Part shown: positions 38,700 through 51,500 of the stretch, piece by piece
Layout: each line of letters starts with the position of its first letter
Position numbering within the stretch: the first letter of the stretch is position 1
Assembly (NCBI RefSeq): GCF_013373865.1
Contig: NC_050474.1
Location: 1,822,001 to 1,886,000, forward strand
Reading direction: 5' to 3'
Source of the DNA: Monomorium pharaonis
Taxonomy: Eukaryota > Arthropoda > Insecta > Hymenoptera > Formicidae
Length of the DNA stretch: 64,000 nucleotides
Position numbers and translations under genes: made by a program
The notes under the pieces: generated by a model
What the model saw: the letters and a program-made list of their open reading frames with translations, nothing else
Told to the model about the DNA's origin: nothing
Databases searched by the model: none

Positions 38700-39511
38700 C
38701 ATAAAAATATAATTTAACGAACGTCGCGTACTTCCAAGATCGGCAAAAATGTAAAATATTAGGCAATCCTCGATTTTAATCTTAAGTATATATAAATATA
38801 TATATAGCGAGTAACCAATCAATGTTAATATCCGTGTGTCCGATAATTTGAAAATTTATACTCGAGAAGTGAAATTGTGGTGCGGATAGGATAAGCGCTG
38901 TACATTAAATGAACATTTACACCCTTGTCATATATAAATATGATGCGTTAATGCGATATTTTGTCTGATAAGAGCAATTTTGGATATTGAGAATTAATCC
39001 CAGCGTCAGTTCGACACATCCGCGCGCTACTTTCAAATTAACACAATAATTTTGCCGTAGGATTTGAAATGGCGTTCGCAACGAATCACATGCAAGGTGC
39101 ATATTGAAGATGTTATATACTTAGAATAAAATATCAAAAAATAAACAGAATCGAAAATAGTACTTAAAGAGAAAGATATGATTGACAATTTTCAAAAACC
39201 TCCTTTGAAAATTTGGTTTCATTTTAAAATATTTAAAATATTCTGTATAAAAAATTAAGTAAAGAAAAAAATATAGAAAAACATATATTCTAGGTGTATT
39301 TCTCTTCAAAATGTTAAACTGAAATTTCCTCTGCTCTATTTTGCAAATGTAAAATAATTATATAAATATGTTAAGAATGCGATAATACAATAATTATATA
39401 AAAATGAGTTTTTCTAATAAAAAAACGGAGTATTTCCGTAAATTTATATTTGTGTGATAAACCTTAACTTTTACATTCCTTTATACATTATCAAACATTC
39501 AAGTTCCAATA
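35651..39511. other. intergenic, Pgant2 to KRR1
   Basis: AT-rich sequence between two convergently oriented genes. No exon or RNA gene was recognised. A (TA)18 microsatellite lies at 38659-38694. It may include part of the 3' UTR of the - strand KRR1 gene next to 39511, but no clear poly(A) signal was identified there. Confidence 0.6.
38659..38694. repeat. (TA)18 microsatellite
   Basis: Perfect TA dinucleotide run of 36 bp in AT-rich sequence. Confidence 0.95.
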
Positions 39512-40531
39512 TTATTCTGTTTTTTGTTTTTTAAATCCTTGTTGAACTTTTTTCTTTATTTCAGCAATGTCTATGTCAGTCTTTATACTTTCACTTTTAA
39601 CAGGTTTTTCTTCAGGTGGTATAAATACTTGCGCCCTACGCTCCTGCCTCTTCTTGATAGCCTCTTCGTGTTTCGCTTCTTGTTCCTTCTTTCTCTTTGC
39701 CCTCTTCTGCTCCTCCTTCAAGAAGTATTCACCAGATGCCATCTCCTTATCGAGCTTGCTCTCTTGTTGAGGTGGTGGGAATGGAGTATATGGTTTCTTC
39801 GCCTTCTTCTTCTTTGGTTCTTTGCGCTTGCTTATGTTCTTGTTGTTATATTTTGGGAGATATCGTTCCCAATCCTCGTTCTTCAATGCTGGATTTTTAG
39901 CGAGTTCTCGTTTAAGCATCAATGTTTTGAGACTATAAACTGGATGAATATTTTTCATGGTATCTTCCACTACTTTTCTCACTTGATGGACACCTTTGTG
40001 AGGTCCTAGAGCCGATACAGTTTGACCCTGAACCACAATGTAACAGTTAGTGAGCAGTTCAATAGATTTCAGATTACATCCATTTGGTCCAATGAGCCTT
40101 TGTCTCCTCTTGACAAACTTGTCTTTATTCCTAACGAGAGAAGATATTTTTATGACATCCGCAGTGATATCGTCTTGAAGAACTCTAACTGCCTGTTCAA
40201 AGGGGACTGAACGAGCCATGAGCTTGATCATGTCGCGAGCCTTGATGATGATATATGGATCCCACGTCTTCCTGGTAGTTTTCACTGTCATGCTCCCTTC
40301 GATGAGATCCATTTCGGCCTTAATATAATGTTCACTCAGCGCTTTCTGGACCAGGGGCCAATGCTCCTTCAAATACTGCTCGCGATACTTGGGAAACATA
40401 GTTGCGAACGAGCTTTCCTCGAGGAGACGATGTGGATTATCTTCTGCTTTAAATTCTGGTATTTTTAACGCCCACGCATTGTCGACCGGCCCGCTCTTTA
40501 ATACTTTTTCCTTTTTTTTAGAACCACCCAT
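39512..40531 (-). CDS. dbe: KRR1 small-subunit processome component (dribble orthologue)
   Basis: A nucleolar RNA-binding protein needed for early pre-rRNA cleavage and 40S subunit assembly; yeast Krr1 acts with Kri1 in the 90S/SSU processome. The single open exon encodes 339 residues, close to the Drosophila protein's length. The conserved N-terminus (WALKIPEFKAEDNPHRLLEE, about residues 20-39) precedes the KRR1 core (TRKTWDPYIIIKARDMIKLM, about 87-105). The KH-like segment contains RRQRLIGPNGCNLKSIELLT (about 142-161) and GPHKGVHQVRKVVED. The tail from about residue 234 is Lys/Arg/Glu-rich (KRKEPKKKKAKK, EEQKRAKRKKEQEAK) and probably carries nucleolar targeting signals. The chosen start is the Met of MGGSKKKEK, because family members start there. 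An in-frame Met 16 codons upstream (40579) is also open but encodes nothing conserved. TATAAG lies about 52-57 bp upstream of the chosen start. Confidence 0.97.
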   Translation of the reverse strand: MGGSKKKEKVLKSGPVDNAWALKIPEFKAEDNPHRLLEESSFATMFPKYREQYLKEHWPLVQKALSEHYIKAEMDLIEGSMTVKTTRKTWDPYIIIKARDMIKLMARSVPFEQAVRVLQDDITADVIKISSLVRNKDKFVKRRQRLIGPNGCNLKSIELLTNCYIVVQGQTVSALGPHKGVHQVRKVVEDTMKNIHPVYSLKTLMLKRELAKNPALKNEDWERYLPKYNNKNISKRKEPKKKKAKKPYTPFPPPQQESKLDKEMASGEYFLKEEQKRAKRKKEQEAKHEEAIKKRQERRAQVFIPPEEKPVKSESIKTDIDIAEIKKKVQQGFKKQKTE

Positions 40532-40655
40532 TCTCGTATTTTTTAAATGACAAAAGTTCGAGGCATAACGAGTGTGCACGCGCTTATAAGTACAGGTTAT
40601 GTTACAGAAGATTTAAATTCCCCTTGTTGAATAGAGAAAGAGAGGTAAGCGTCAT

Positions 40656-40756
40656 CGAAGACTCGAACCCAATTTAGCAGAGATTTAAACCTAAAGTTAG
40701 CGAAGACTCAAACCTAATTAGGTTTAAATCTCTGCTAAGTTGGATCCGTGTCTTCG
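40656..40756. repeat. strong inverted repeat / hairpin upstream of KRR1
   Basis: Arms at 40656-40694 and 40718-40756 are near-identical inverted copies (39 bp, about 4-5 differences) with the core TAGCAGAGATTTAAACCTA. The loop region contains a partial third copy (GCGAAGACTCAAACCTAAT). It lies about 125 bp upstream of the KRR1 start codon. It could be a small foldback element, or a hairpin in the KRR1 leader if transcription starts further upstream. Confidence 0.75.
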
Positions 40757-40943
40757 TTAAAGTGTTATTTATAGGCTGGACAACGAATTAAGACACCTTC
40801 TAGTAAAAATTTAAAGACGTCAAAGAAAGATGCTCTAAAATAACTTTTAGAGACGTCATGAAAGTAGGACGACATCTTTTAGATGTTTTCATCCATCAGC
40901 GCCTCTATGTACACAAAATGTGCATATTGAACTATGTAGTCAA

Positions 40944-42493
40944 ATATCTATGAATCTCGTAGGTAATGTGCATGATTTTTTAGGTCTCTGCTATGTCCAC
41001 GTTTATTTGGTTATGTTTCATGCTATACCCGTAAATTTTACAATTATATGCATTCATATTTTAAATCTGTTTTATGCAAATGTGCATAATCGTGTTCTAT
41101 TAATGTGTAATACTACATGTACACGATACAAATTCAATTAATTGATTTGATAAAAATTCACTCACCGATTGCTGTCGCTGCTCCTGCTGCTGCTGCTGCT
41201 GCTACTGCTACATTCCTTTTCCGGAATACTGAGTCGCTCTATGGATGCCGCTTCCTCCTGACATCACCCTGCTATTCTCGAACCGCACATTAATAACGAT
41301 CGCCCGATACTTTATTCGGCAATCCCGATATTACGGATAATATATATCACACACGAGTAAAACATAAACCGCGCGCGAGAATTTCACTTGGCGCAACCAT
41401 ATTTCGTATGCTCGCACGACTAGTAACACTTCGCTTAAATTAATTGGCACTCGCGATATTTTACCGAACGACTTCTGTTACATACGACTCACACCTCGCG
41501 GGTCGTCTGTTAGCGCGACGGCATTCTCAATACAACACCCGTACCTGCGCACAATGAATTCTCAACACGCGAGACACGCACGCACGGAGTCGACAGTGCG
41601 CCCGACCGGCGCTGGAGCGTGAGGGAACATGTCGCTGCCGCCATGTTGTTCTGTTGTTCCGCGCTACAGTCACGTACGCCACTCCAGCGCCGGTCAGACG
41701 CTCTGTCGACTTCGTGCGTGTCTCGCGTATTCAGAATTCATTGTGTGCAGGTACGGTGTAGTGTTGAGAGTGCCAGCAAACGATACGCGAGCAATGTGAG
41801 ATCGTATAACATAGCAGAGGTCGTATTCGTGTGTAAAGCGCGGCATTGTACGTTTGCCTTCGATTTCGAGTGAACAGTTCGCGTGCGCGTTCAAGCAAAG
41901 TGTTTACTTGAAGGGGATACGTTCGGTAGAGTATCGCGAGTAATTTTCATTTGACCGCTTTCCTCGGCCTGCGTTTCCACAAAGTTACGTGACGTCACGC
42001 CACTTTCGTGCCATGTTGATTTTCGTTCCGGGCAAAGTTTTTGTGTGCGCGTATTCGCTCGAGGAGGATACGCAATCCGTTCGGTAGAATTGTGTCGGTC
42101 GATTGTGTCAATAATGAAACTTCACTAGTCGTCGCGCAATCATACAGAGATACAAAACTCTGGGAGTGAATTGCTTTGCTTCTGTTCAGTGCCTCGACGT
42201 ACGCATTCAAATGATTTTTGGTGCTTTTTTCGGGTTTCGTTGGAATGTAGCAGTAGCAACAGCAGCATCAGCAGCAGGAGCAGCGACAGCAATCGGTGAG
42301 TGAATTTTTATTTCAAATTAATTAATTGAATTTATATCATGTATATGTGGTATTGCACATTTGCATAAAACAGATTTAAAATATGAATACATGAAATTTA
42401 TGGGTATAGCATGAAACAGAACCAAATAAACGTAGACATAGCATAGAAGAGACCCAAAAAATCATGTACATTACCTACGGGATTTATAGATAA
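40944..42493. repeat. diverged large inverted duplication (divergent first exons?)
   Basis: Two arms face outwards from a centre near 41650. The inner blocks (41520-41621 and 41680-41774) match at high identity, including GAATTCATTGTG and CTCCAGCGCCGGTC. The outer blocks (40944-41216 and 42242-42493) also match, with a shared run of GCA-type triplets, AGCGACAGCAATCG, then GTGAGTGAATTTTTAT and over 200 bp of intron-like AT-rich sequence. The blocks between inner and outer segments have diverged. In both arms the consensus donor G|GTGAGTG points away from the centre (exon ends 41166 on - and 42295 on +). Confidence 0.8.
41622..41679. promoter_or_regulatory. possible bidirectional promoter core
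   Basis: A 58-bp GC-rich spacer between the two inner inverted blocks. Its position at the symmetry centre, with donor sites facing outwards on both sides, suggests divergent transcription starts here. Leftward transcripts would run into KRR1 (-), possibly as a spliced leader. Rightward transcripts have no recognised coding partner. No TATA box was seen. This is inference from layout only. Confidence 0.3.
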
Positions 42494-45400
42494 TATATCA
42501 TCAGTTGCGAAGACCGAATTATGTTGATAAAGAAAATAATAATAAATTAATTAATTATATAATTAATTAATATTCTTATCTCATTTTATTGCTAAAGCAT
42601 AACAATGTTTCATAAAAGTTTCACTTTATAATAATTTATAGTTTATATATCTACTGTATTATTTATTAACAACTTAGTTTTTATTTCTTCTATTATAATT
42701 ACACACACTTTTGCGATGTTACTTACCTTTAAAATATCATAAAATGACATCTTTTAAAAGTAATATTAAATCTTGTTGTATACCTCATAAAATTAAAAGT
42801 AATAAAGTAATTTTAATCAATAATTTTAACTTCAATTTTGACATTTAAAAAATGTTAACCAAAGAATATAAGATTGGAAAATAGCCAAACTTTTTCACAT
42901 GCATTTTAAAGCCATTTAGAAGATATCGGGACAGCAAGGATTATCTATATGACCCAGTTTATTATACAATTACAATATCCTTCACTAATCATACTGTGAT
43001 AAATAATAATCGTAATAATCGTAGTATATCTAGATAACATGAACTATTTATGATTGATATGATTTTATTTATACACCATTCAACATTCTTTCTTGCTTAC
43101 TCCCCTTTTTCTCCCTCTCATTCGCTCTATCTTTCTTCTCTCTTCAGTCAAAATCGCCTGTTTATCAAAAGATAAGAGGCGATGGCTGCAGACACGCATT
43201 AGCAGAAAATTTGTCTAATTATTACAGTCCGTCGACGGAAAGATCGCGAATCGCGACACCGTCGTTTATGATCGCGCTCGATAATTCTTAGTACAAAATA
43301 GTTGAATGATTTATCGTTCTCGTTTGAACGGAATTTTCAATCGTCGCGACGTTTTAAGAACTGTCATACCGTGCTCTTCGCGTATTACTTATACACGATT
43401 ATGTTATGCGCCTCGTGATAACGTATTATTACACATCAAACGTTAATAAAACCTATGGTAATCTTATAATTTTCCACGAAGACACGAGAAATTGGATACT
43501 TTAAATTAAGATGTAAGATATAAAAAATGAACGATTTTTTACGATCAAATTTAATAAGCAAAGTTATTTTCAATTAAAGTGAACAAACGTTAAGAATTTT
43601 TTTATCATAAGTTTTTTCAAATGTTTTACAGTATAGCTAATCCTATAATTAATAAATAAAGATTATAACTTTGTTAAGTGTCTCTTAAAATTAGATCAAT
43701 ATAGTTTATTTTTTCGAAATTATGTCATAATTTAAAATATCCAATGGCGCGTCTTGCGTCGAAAGTATAAATTCTTCTACAAGTAGTCGACTAATTGGTA
43801 TACCCAGAGCTTTGTAGCTCGTTTTTTTCCTAATTACTGAACATCTAGAGTCGCCTTAAGCCAATTCTAACACAGATAAAAATAAAAAGCAGGAGATCGT
43901 AAATTTTTTTGTCTAAATTTAGTATTTTATAAAAAATTATTATATTGTTTATTTAATAATTTAAACTTTGTTACTTAAATAATTTACTGTCATATAAATA
44001 AATTTCACTCATTTATATGTATACATTCAATATATAATATATATTGAATTATATATTCAATATTATATATATATAATTATATAAATAATTGCTGAAAATA
44101 ATTAAATATTATTTTAAGACTAAAAATTGCTTTATCACACTTCAATATTATATTTTTTTGAAATCTTGCTTTTTATCTTATCTGCCATCGTAAATTGGCT
44201 CTAACACACGTATATATGGCGAATCGAGTATTATTTATCCATTAATAAATTGTATATACAGTTAATATATACACACACAGATGAAAATGACAGGACGGTA
44301 GGAGAAAAATACATTTCTAACGTGACATCACAATTGTGTAAGAATAAAAAAACAATAATTTTCAAAATTAAAATATAGCCATCTGTCATTGAAAAAGTAA
44401 TCTATCCTATATCTCTTCTATATAATTTTTTTTACAAAAATATAAACTAAAACTGTAACTTGAAAGGAATGCAGGGATGAGGAGCTACAGAAAATCAAAC
44501 AAAACAAAAAAATGCTGCTGTAACTGAAAGCTCTCTAGCTCTTTTATTCTCAAATAATAAAAGTTAAAATATAATGAAATAATAATAACTAATAATAATT
44601 ATTGACGGACTAACTAATATAATAAAAATGCATTCTATTTTCAACTCACGCCTATCAAACGCATTATAGCAAACATATTGATCGAATAATCAGCTGACGA
44701 TGATGCCGTAGCGAGGAGAGGAGGGGAATTCTCTACATCATTATCTCTATATCATTATCATGTTAATTATTCATAAACGGCTGACAAACAAAAATCAATA
44801 ACCGTTTCTCTGTCTTTATGACTCTCTTATATAACTATCTCCTGTTTCGAATTTCCTTCTGAATTATATTCTGAGCTTTATTCTCTACCTCCCTGTCCTC
44901 TTTTCACTCATCGTCGTCCGCGCACCTGCCAACGGATGTGCGATCTTAGGAACTGTTTTTATTTGCGTATCTCTTTTTATCTCTTTTTATTCTTAGTATA
45001 ATTCGACCCTCTGTCCGCGTGCGCGTGTTTTTGTCGACAGTGTGTTTTCGCTACAGCTTGGTCCACAACTCTGGGAGTTCAGGTTTAAAGATAAAAATGA
45101 GATGAAGTATGAAATGAGACAAAAGGCTTGTCGATTTGTTGCTCACACGTGATCTAACAGTTTGACTTGATTTTCACGTAAAGAAATTTTCTAACACATT
45201 TGTATAAAACTTCCGCGAAGTTTCTCTCTGTTGTTAACTATTTATTAAAAGCAACTTTGTTGAAAACTTTGTTAAAGCAACAATTTTTTAAAACTACGTA
45301 ATTAAAGTTTGCACTTATCAAAATACTGCTGTTACATTTCGAACTATTTTGCAGCACAACGTAACAATGCGGTGACAGCCGTGCAAATTATCAAATAATG

Positions 45401-47797
45401 ACAGCACTTCCTTCATGTGTAAATACAGTTATAGAAAAGTAAAACACTGTCTGTATGTAAAAAGTCGCGTTGTAATATATGACAAGCGATATTAACAACA
45501 GTAGTGTGTATTGTAACTACACAGTGATCTCAATAATATAATGATAATGACGACATGATGATAATGATGATAACAGTACACATTGCTAGTTCTTAATTAT
45601 CCGCAATCTCCTATTTAAGTTCTACTATGTACAATTCGTTTATACACATATGTATACGTATATGCATTATATATGCAGATGTACGTATATACCATGAATT
45701 TTGTATATACTACATGATGCACAGTCGATAACTTGCGTAATGTTGGTGAACTTACAATAAAATTTACTTTATATATATATGTATACATTTTTACGCAAAA
45801 TTCTTCACGTTGATAATGGAATCTATACACACGCAAGGATTTTAGGAATAAGTATATAATTGGTATATCACTTTTCCTGGCCTATAATCTAAAATCATAG
45901 CCCTTAATTAATCACCGAAGTGTTAGCGGAAACGGATCGATCGTAGCGAGCGCAAATCGAGAGTCACAGCGGAGTGCGAAAAATTCTATCTAATATACCA
46001 AAGAAAACTATATACAAAAAATATATATATTAAAATATATTAAAGTACTCGCATTAAAAAATACATGACGTGTCCTGTACTTTCACAAAAAAATATATTT
46101 AACATAAAATGTCGGAAGCGCCCGAATCTCCACTGCATCCATCTCGATATACGAATGTGCGTACGCTTACATTTAATTCGCCATTTAGTGTATATGATCG
46201 TATATACATTACGTATTACCTAGGTACCGCGTTATCTACAATATTACTAACTACCGCTTAACAATCGTTCATAATTGTCACGAAAATTCTTCTTCAAGGA
46301 TGTGCTCAGCGCTGCTACTCACGTTGCAGAAATTCGGCACCGCACGCGAACATTTCGCATCGCATCCTCGGTAACATTCGGCCTTAAATTATTAAAGTAT
46401 TAATATTATTAAAGTATTATTAATATATACAGCCCTGTGACACAGATATGTACGATACGATGCAGACACGTCTACGTATGTATATATGTACAATTGTATT
46501 GTCGGATCTCGCTATTTCATCAGTGAGACACCACCAACTCTATCTGTTTGCGGAATAGCAAAGGCGCCATCAAATAAATATCATCCAAAGTTATCATCAA
46601 AAAGTATACAATTAAAAAAGTATACAAAAACAATAAAGAAAAACGAACAAAATAATTTTTATCTTTGATTTATTGCAATTTGAATCATTCAAAACAAGTC
46701 GCATCTATATGGCGAGGTAGTTATTTTTTATACGGTTAGTTAGAGAATTAATAGAGTTTAATACAAATCAATTCAATAATTTATTCGTTGATTATAATTT
46801 TTAATAAAGCTGTAATCAAATTGATTAATGATTTTATCAAATATAGCAAATAATGGGCTTTTTTTCGCAATTGACTAATTTTTTAAAATTAATACGTGCA
46901 AAAGCATATGAAAAAAAGGCAATCGATAAAAAGAGGTAGTTGTTAAATGTCATGTCATCTCTTGAAACGTAATTAAAATATATCAGAAATAATCCTGTAA
47001 AACTTACATAAAATTACACAAAATACATTCTGTATTTGTGAGAAAGAATATTTGGATATATTCAGCAATTATTTGCAAAACATAACTTGGAATATTTTTT
47101 ATGAACACCGATTATGTTACAATTACAAATTGTCCAACTTTTTCTATACATAATCTGTAAGCATTAAAGTCAGTCCGTTTCGTTTACAGAGAAACATAAT
47201 TTCTGTTCATTGTTAAATAATTTTTAAATAAAAAAATCTATCGCTATATATTTCATTTTACATGATCTTTGAAGCGTATGAAATTACGTAAAATTAAAGA
47301 TATTTTGCTGTAAAAAAAGTCTTAATAATAATAATCTCTCATATTTATCGTACACAGAAAAAAATCTTACAACAAATTTGTACGCGGCTGGATATATTAA
47401 TTTGCACTATTACAAATTAAAATGTGTGTTATATATTATCTATATCGGTGTAAATATAATAAACATAAACGCGTTTAATTGATGAAATGTGCAGCATATG
47501 ACATGAAAAAAAAAATTGTAATAACTTATGCTGAACATTTATCAGGTTTAATTGTTTACACTAAGCTTATGTCATTATATGAATGTTTATACAATAGTTT
47601 TTAATGTGCACTTTTAATTGTACATTAATGCGTTCAACTGATCAGTTCTCCGTATACTTAAAAGTGCAGATTAATACTCATGGTATATTTAATACGTAGC
47701 GTGTCTTCGTATACCCTTTAAATGCTTATAACTGCGGATGGTTTAATGATCAACGATGGATTTATATTTGTATCATTCATAATATTTCACTTCATTT

Positions 47798-47836
<39 letters not shown>

Positions 47837-48190
47837 TTCAATCAGTTGTCAATTAATCGTTTATAAAATCGATTACCACTGTCTTTATCCGGATGCTCTT
47901 CGTGATTTTTTTCATAAATTCTTTATTTCTTTTATCTTTGTATATTATATATGAATTCAATTTGATATCATACAATGATACTAAATACCGAGTTAACTTG
48001 TCTAATCTTGATTTTCTTCTCATAATTGAAATATTAAAATATAAACTGGGATTAAAGAGAAATTCAAGAATAGATAAATTAACTCATTCTCAATACTGAT
48101 AAACAAAAAATAAAGAAGTTCGTTTCTAGATCAAGATCCAATATTTCGAATGTTACCTCGATTAATAGCTTCAAGAAATCGGATCATCGG
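42494..48190. other. gene-free stretch between inverted duplication and nub
   Basis: AT-rich sequence with no recognised exon. It contains (CT)n at 47801-47830 and AT-only palindromic tracts around 44034-44080. The part adjoining 48190 is probably nub 3' untranslated sequence on the - strand; a TTTATT (AATAAA on -) lies at 47922-47927. A spliced non-coding transcript from the right arm of the inverted duplication may traverse the region. Confidence 0.5.
47801..47830. repeat. (CT)15 microsatellite
   Basis: Perfect CT run of 30 bp, within the likely downstream region of nub. Confidence 0.95.
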
Positions 48191-48325
48191 CTAATGATAG
48201 AATTCCGGTAGGTTGCATAAGCGTCGTGCTTGTTGTTGATGATGGTGTTGTTGTTGCTGTTGCTGATGCGATTGCTGATGCTGATGATAGAGAGTGTCCC
48301 CTTGATGGGTGACTTGCTGATGTCA
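48191..48325 (-). other. nub: in-frame extension past the nub TGA stop (possible readthrough)
   Basis: After TGA (48325-48323) the same frame stays open for 43 codons to a TAG at 48193-48191. It begins HQQVTHQGDTLYHQHQQSH, continues as a run of Gln and His, and ends ARRLCNLPEFYH. The first base after the stop is C, a context that favours readthrough in insects. Similar composition to the upstream transactivation region is suggestive only. It may equally be untranslated CAG/CAT-repeat sequence. Confidence 0.3.
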
Positions 48326-48566
48326 CTCGTGAGACTTGTTGTTCAACGGATGATAATTGCCACCAGACGAGGTTACTAAAGCAAGAGGTATGGGTGCTGG
48401 ATGAGGATGCGAGTGGCCGGTGCTGGAAGAATGCGTTGTGAGCGCTAGAGGACTGCCAGAGATAGAATTGGTAAGGGAAGCGAACACTGAAGCCGGCGCC
48501 GGCGACGTCATCGTCGGGCTGCCCATCGCAGCCGTTGGTGGATTGATTCTCTTTTCTTTCTGCCTC
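48323..48566 (-). CDS. nub: nub last coding exon
   Basis: The acceptor is ATGTTGCAG. It completes CNRRQKEKRINPP of the homeodomain end and encodes the tail GSPTMTSPAPASVFASLTNS through VTSSGGNYHPLNNKSHE, then TGA. The phase agrees with the preceding exon, which ends AAC AG. Confidence 0.93.
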
Positions 48567-51500
48567 CTGCAACATAATTACATATTGCTTAAAGAAGATA
48601 AAAGTTTAGTAAAAAAATTCTCAATCTATCATTGCGATAAAGAAAAAAAGAAAAAAAAATCTTTTCATAATTACATATTATCTTAATAATTTAATACCTA
48701 CCTGTTACAAAACCACACACGAACTACTTCTTTTTCCATCGCAAGACTATCCGCCAATATGGTTATCTCCTCGGACGTGGGCTTTGGATTTTGGATAAAA
48801 GCTTTTTCGAGGGCCACTCTCACACTGGTCTCTATCGACGTTCTCTTCTTCCGCCGTCTGCCAATCGCTTCCGGTGTCGTAAGTGGATTCGACAGAGAAT
48901 TGGGATTGTTCAATGAATTATCGGCATCCTCTAGCCACTTTTGTAACAATGGTTTCAGCTTGCACATGTTTTTGAAAGAAAGATTTAGGGCTTCGAACCT
49001 GAAATGCAAGAATCGATTTTATTCTTTTAACTTAAAGCCAATGACCATTTGATACCAGTATTATTTCATTAATTTAAAATGATGTAAGTAAACTATTTTT
49101 GTTTTATATTTCATTTTTATAGGAGAAATAACTTTGAGCAATGTACAAGTTCAATAATTTAAAAAAACTAAAATATTCAAAATAATATAAAGACATCTTT
49201 GAAATATTTTTACAACGTTTGCGCTATCTGGAAATTATGGTTATTTAATCGCATTTTAAACAAATAATGTCTTTACCTGGAGATCGTTGTTTGGGAAAAA
49301 TCATTGCCGTAGAGTTTGCCCATGGCAAGTCCGACGTCACCTTGAGTAAAACCAAGCTTGATCCGTCTTTGTTTGAACGTTTTGGCAAACTGTTCTAGCT
49401 CTTCGAGGTCCGTTGTTTCCTCTGGCGAGGGTTCTAATCTTGACGGTTTTACTGCTGGCGGTGTGCTGGGTGGTGGCGATGATCTCTGCGCCAAACTTCG
49501 CCCGACCAAATTGCCGCTATTCTGAAGAGCCTGCTGTTTAGTTGCCTGTAGTAACTGCGCTGCCGCTTGCACCTAAAAATTTTAATTTTTTTTGTAAATT
49601 ACAAATTATTCGAAAATACACACACAAGATAATTAAGATAATTGTGTAAAATAATCGTAATTGTTTGCGATGATAAAGATCGTTAAACATGCAAATTAAA
49701 GTTGTATCGAGACGTTTAGTAGTTATATGAACGTAATATACTCTTATCGGTTCAAAAGGAATTTTATCTCAAAGTATTATAAAACAATTTTCTTGCTTCC
49801 GTTCGCGCATAAATTTCACAAACAATAATATCTAGATACAACTTTATCGTACCTGCATGGACTGTGAGCGCGGATGACTCGGTCTTGTTGGGTAGCCACC
49901 GCTCTGCAACAGCCCCTGCAAGACGTTGACGACCATTGAAAGTGAAAGCCAACATAATAGTCATTTGTTTCATCTTCATTCGTAATAGAAATTCGTTTGC
50001 TCTGTCTTTAAAACACGTTTCAAACTCTGGGATTTATATAATTGATTTAGCATTTCTCTGTGATCCTAAATGTAAAAATATTCATAAACGAGCATTGTGA
50101 TTCAAAAATACAGTTACACACATTCACTCAGATTTTTACACGTGTCAATCTCGAAGATAAATGTCTCAGTATTTTTACGTGCGGCACGTGTCGGGCGCGT
50201 GAACAGGTACGAATAATTCCAAGGGTTAAATCTGTCCGATCGATTATCTTCATCCATTCCTTAACCACGATGCTCGATTATGAGAATGAAGGGTTCGCGT
50301 CACGGGCGCATAGTATATCCTGGGTCGGAAAGGGTTCGGGGTTGGTCGCGTGTCGCTGGCATACGAGCAGCTAGTTTATGCGCATTGTGGCCGCGAAGAC
50401 ACCCTACGGAAACGCCTCGAGTTGAGCCACGTGCAGGATCAACTGCGACAGGTTACCGTCTACAACTTCGAGACAATCCGTTTAACTTCAAGATTAATCT
50501 CTTACAGAACATCGAATTAAAAATATTTAAAGAAATGCTAACGCAAGTATTTTCCTATTGTGTACAAACAATGATAGATTTAAAAAATCAATGCATGCGT
50601 TGGTTTTTACTTGACATTTACGAAATTCTTTTTATAACAAATATAAGCGTAAGATATTTTATGACAGGTACGTGTACACCTGTAGTATAAATTTTACTTT
50701 TTCGATTTTGGTTTATTCGAATAATTTAATTAAATCAGTAGTACGTATTATTCTATAATAAAATCGTTTAAAATACTTCATAATTATCCGGGAGAAAAAG
50801 ATCATTTTATGGTGATTAAAATCAAGGTAGAAAGGGCTCACAAAGGGTCGGAATGAAGAAATTAAATCTCTGTTGCGGCAGATAAGCGGTACAAAAGTCC
50901 TCACGTGGCGCACACGCGTAACCGCCCGCGAAGGGACGAAGGGTTGAAAGGGGCAGGTTGTACTCTCGGCAAAACGATTTCCCGAGTGGAGAAGGTCGTG
51001 TGCCCGTCTTAATGCTTCGCACGAATGAAAAAAAAAAAGAAGGAAGAACACACGGGAGGAAGATTCTCCCGCAGCTTAGAAGGAGAAGGAGCGCGATGAA
51101 AAAAGGAAACATCCTGGCCACGTGTGAGGTAACAAAAGGCACCCTGGGGCAAGGTGCCGAAGGGCCCTAAGCCCACCTTGTGGCATCGCGCGGTACCTTC
51201 CGATAGAGAGACGAGGAATATATCTAGGGCCCTACGCGCAAATACGCGTGTACGTGTGCGTGCACAATAAATGTATAATACACACGGCGAGCGCGGCTGC
51301 CCATTAAGCGTGCTAAAGCTCGAAGTCGTTTTGTTGATTTTTCCCGGAGACTATAGTTGCACGCGCACGTCCTGACGGATTCTATAGACATTTTTTTTTT
51401 TTTTCTAAATGCAAAGCCCCGTCCATTCAGATCACTCGCGAGAAGGGCCGCACGAATGGGAAAAAAGAGGGAGAGGGAAAGGGGAGGAGGACGAGGAGCG

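Noticed and set aside
39524..40009. 161-codon + frame opposite KRR1
   Set aside because: Antisense shadow of the Lys/Glu-rich KRR1 tail, giving Leu/Phe-rich translation.
42211..42295. Short ATG frame ending in an Ala-rich tract before the right-arm donor of the inverted duplication
   Set aside because: The equivalent left-arm frame has an in-frame stop and no ATG, so coding conservation between arms is not supported.
48171..48575. 134-codon - frame overlapping the last nub exon
   Set aside because: It is offset from the frame that continues the homeodomain (NRRQKEKRINPP), so it is not used by the supported splice. An alternative acceptor in another phase would be needed.
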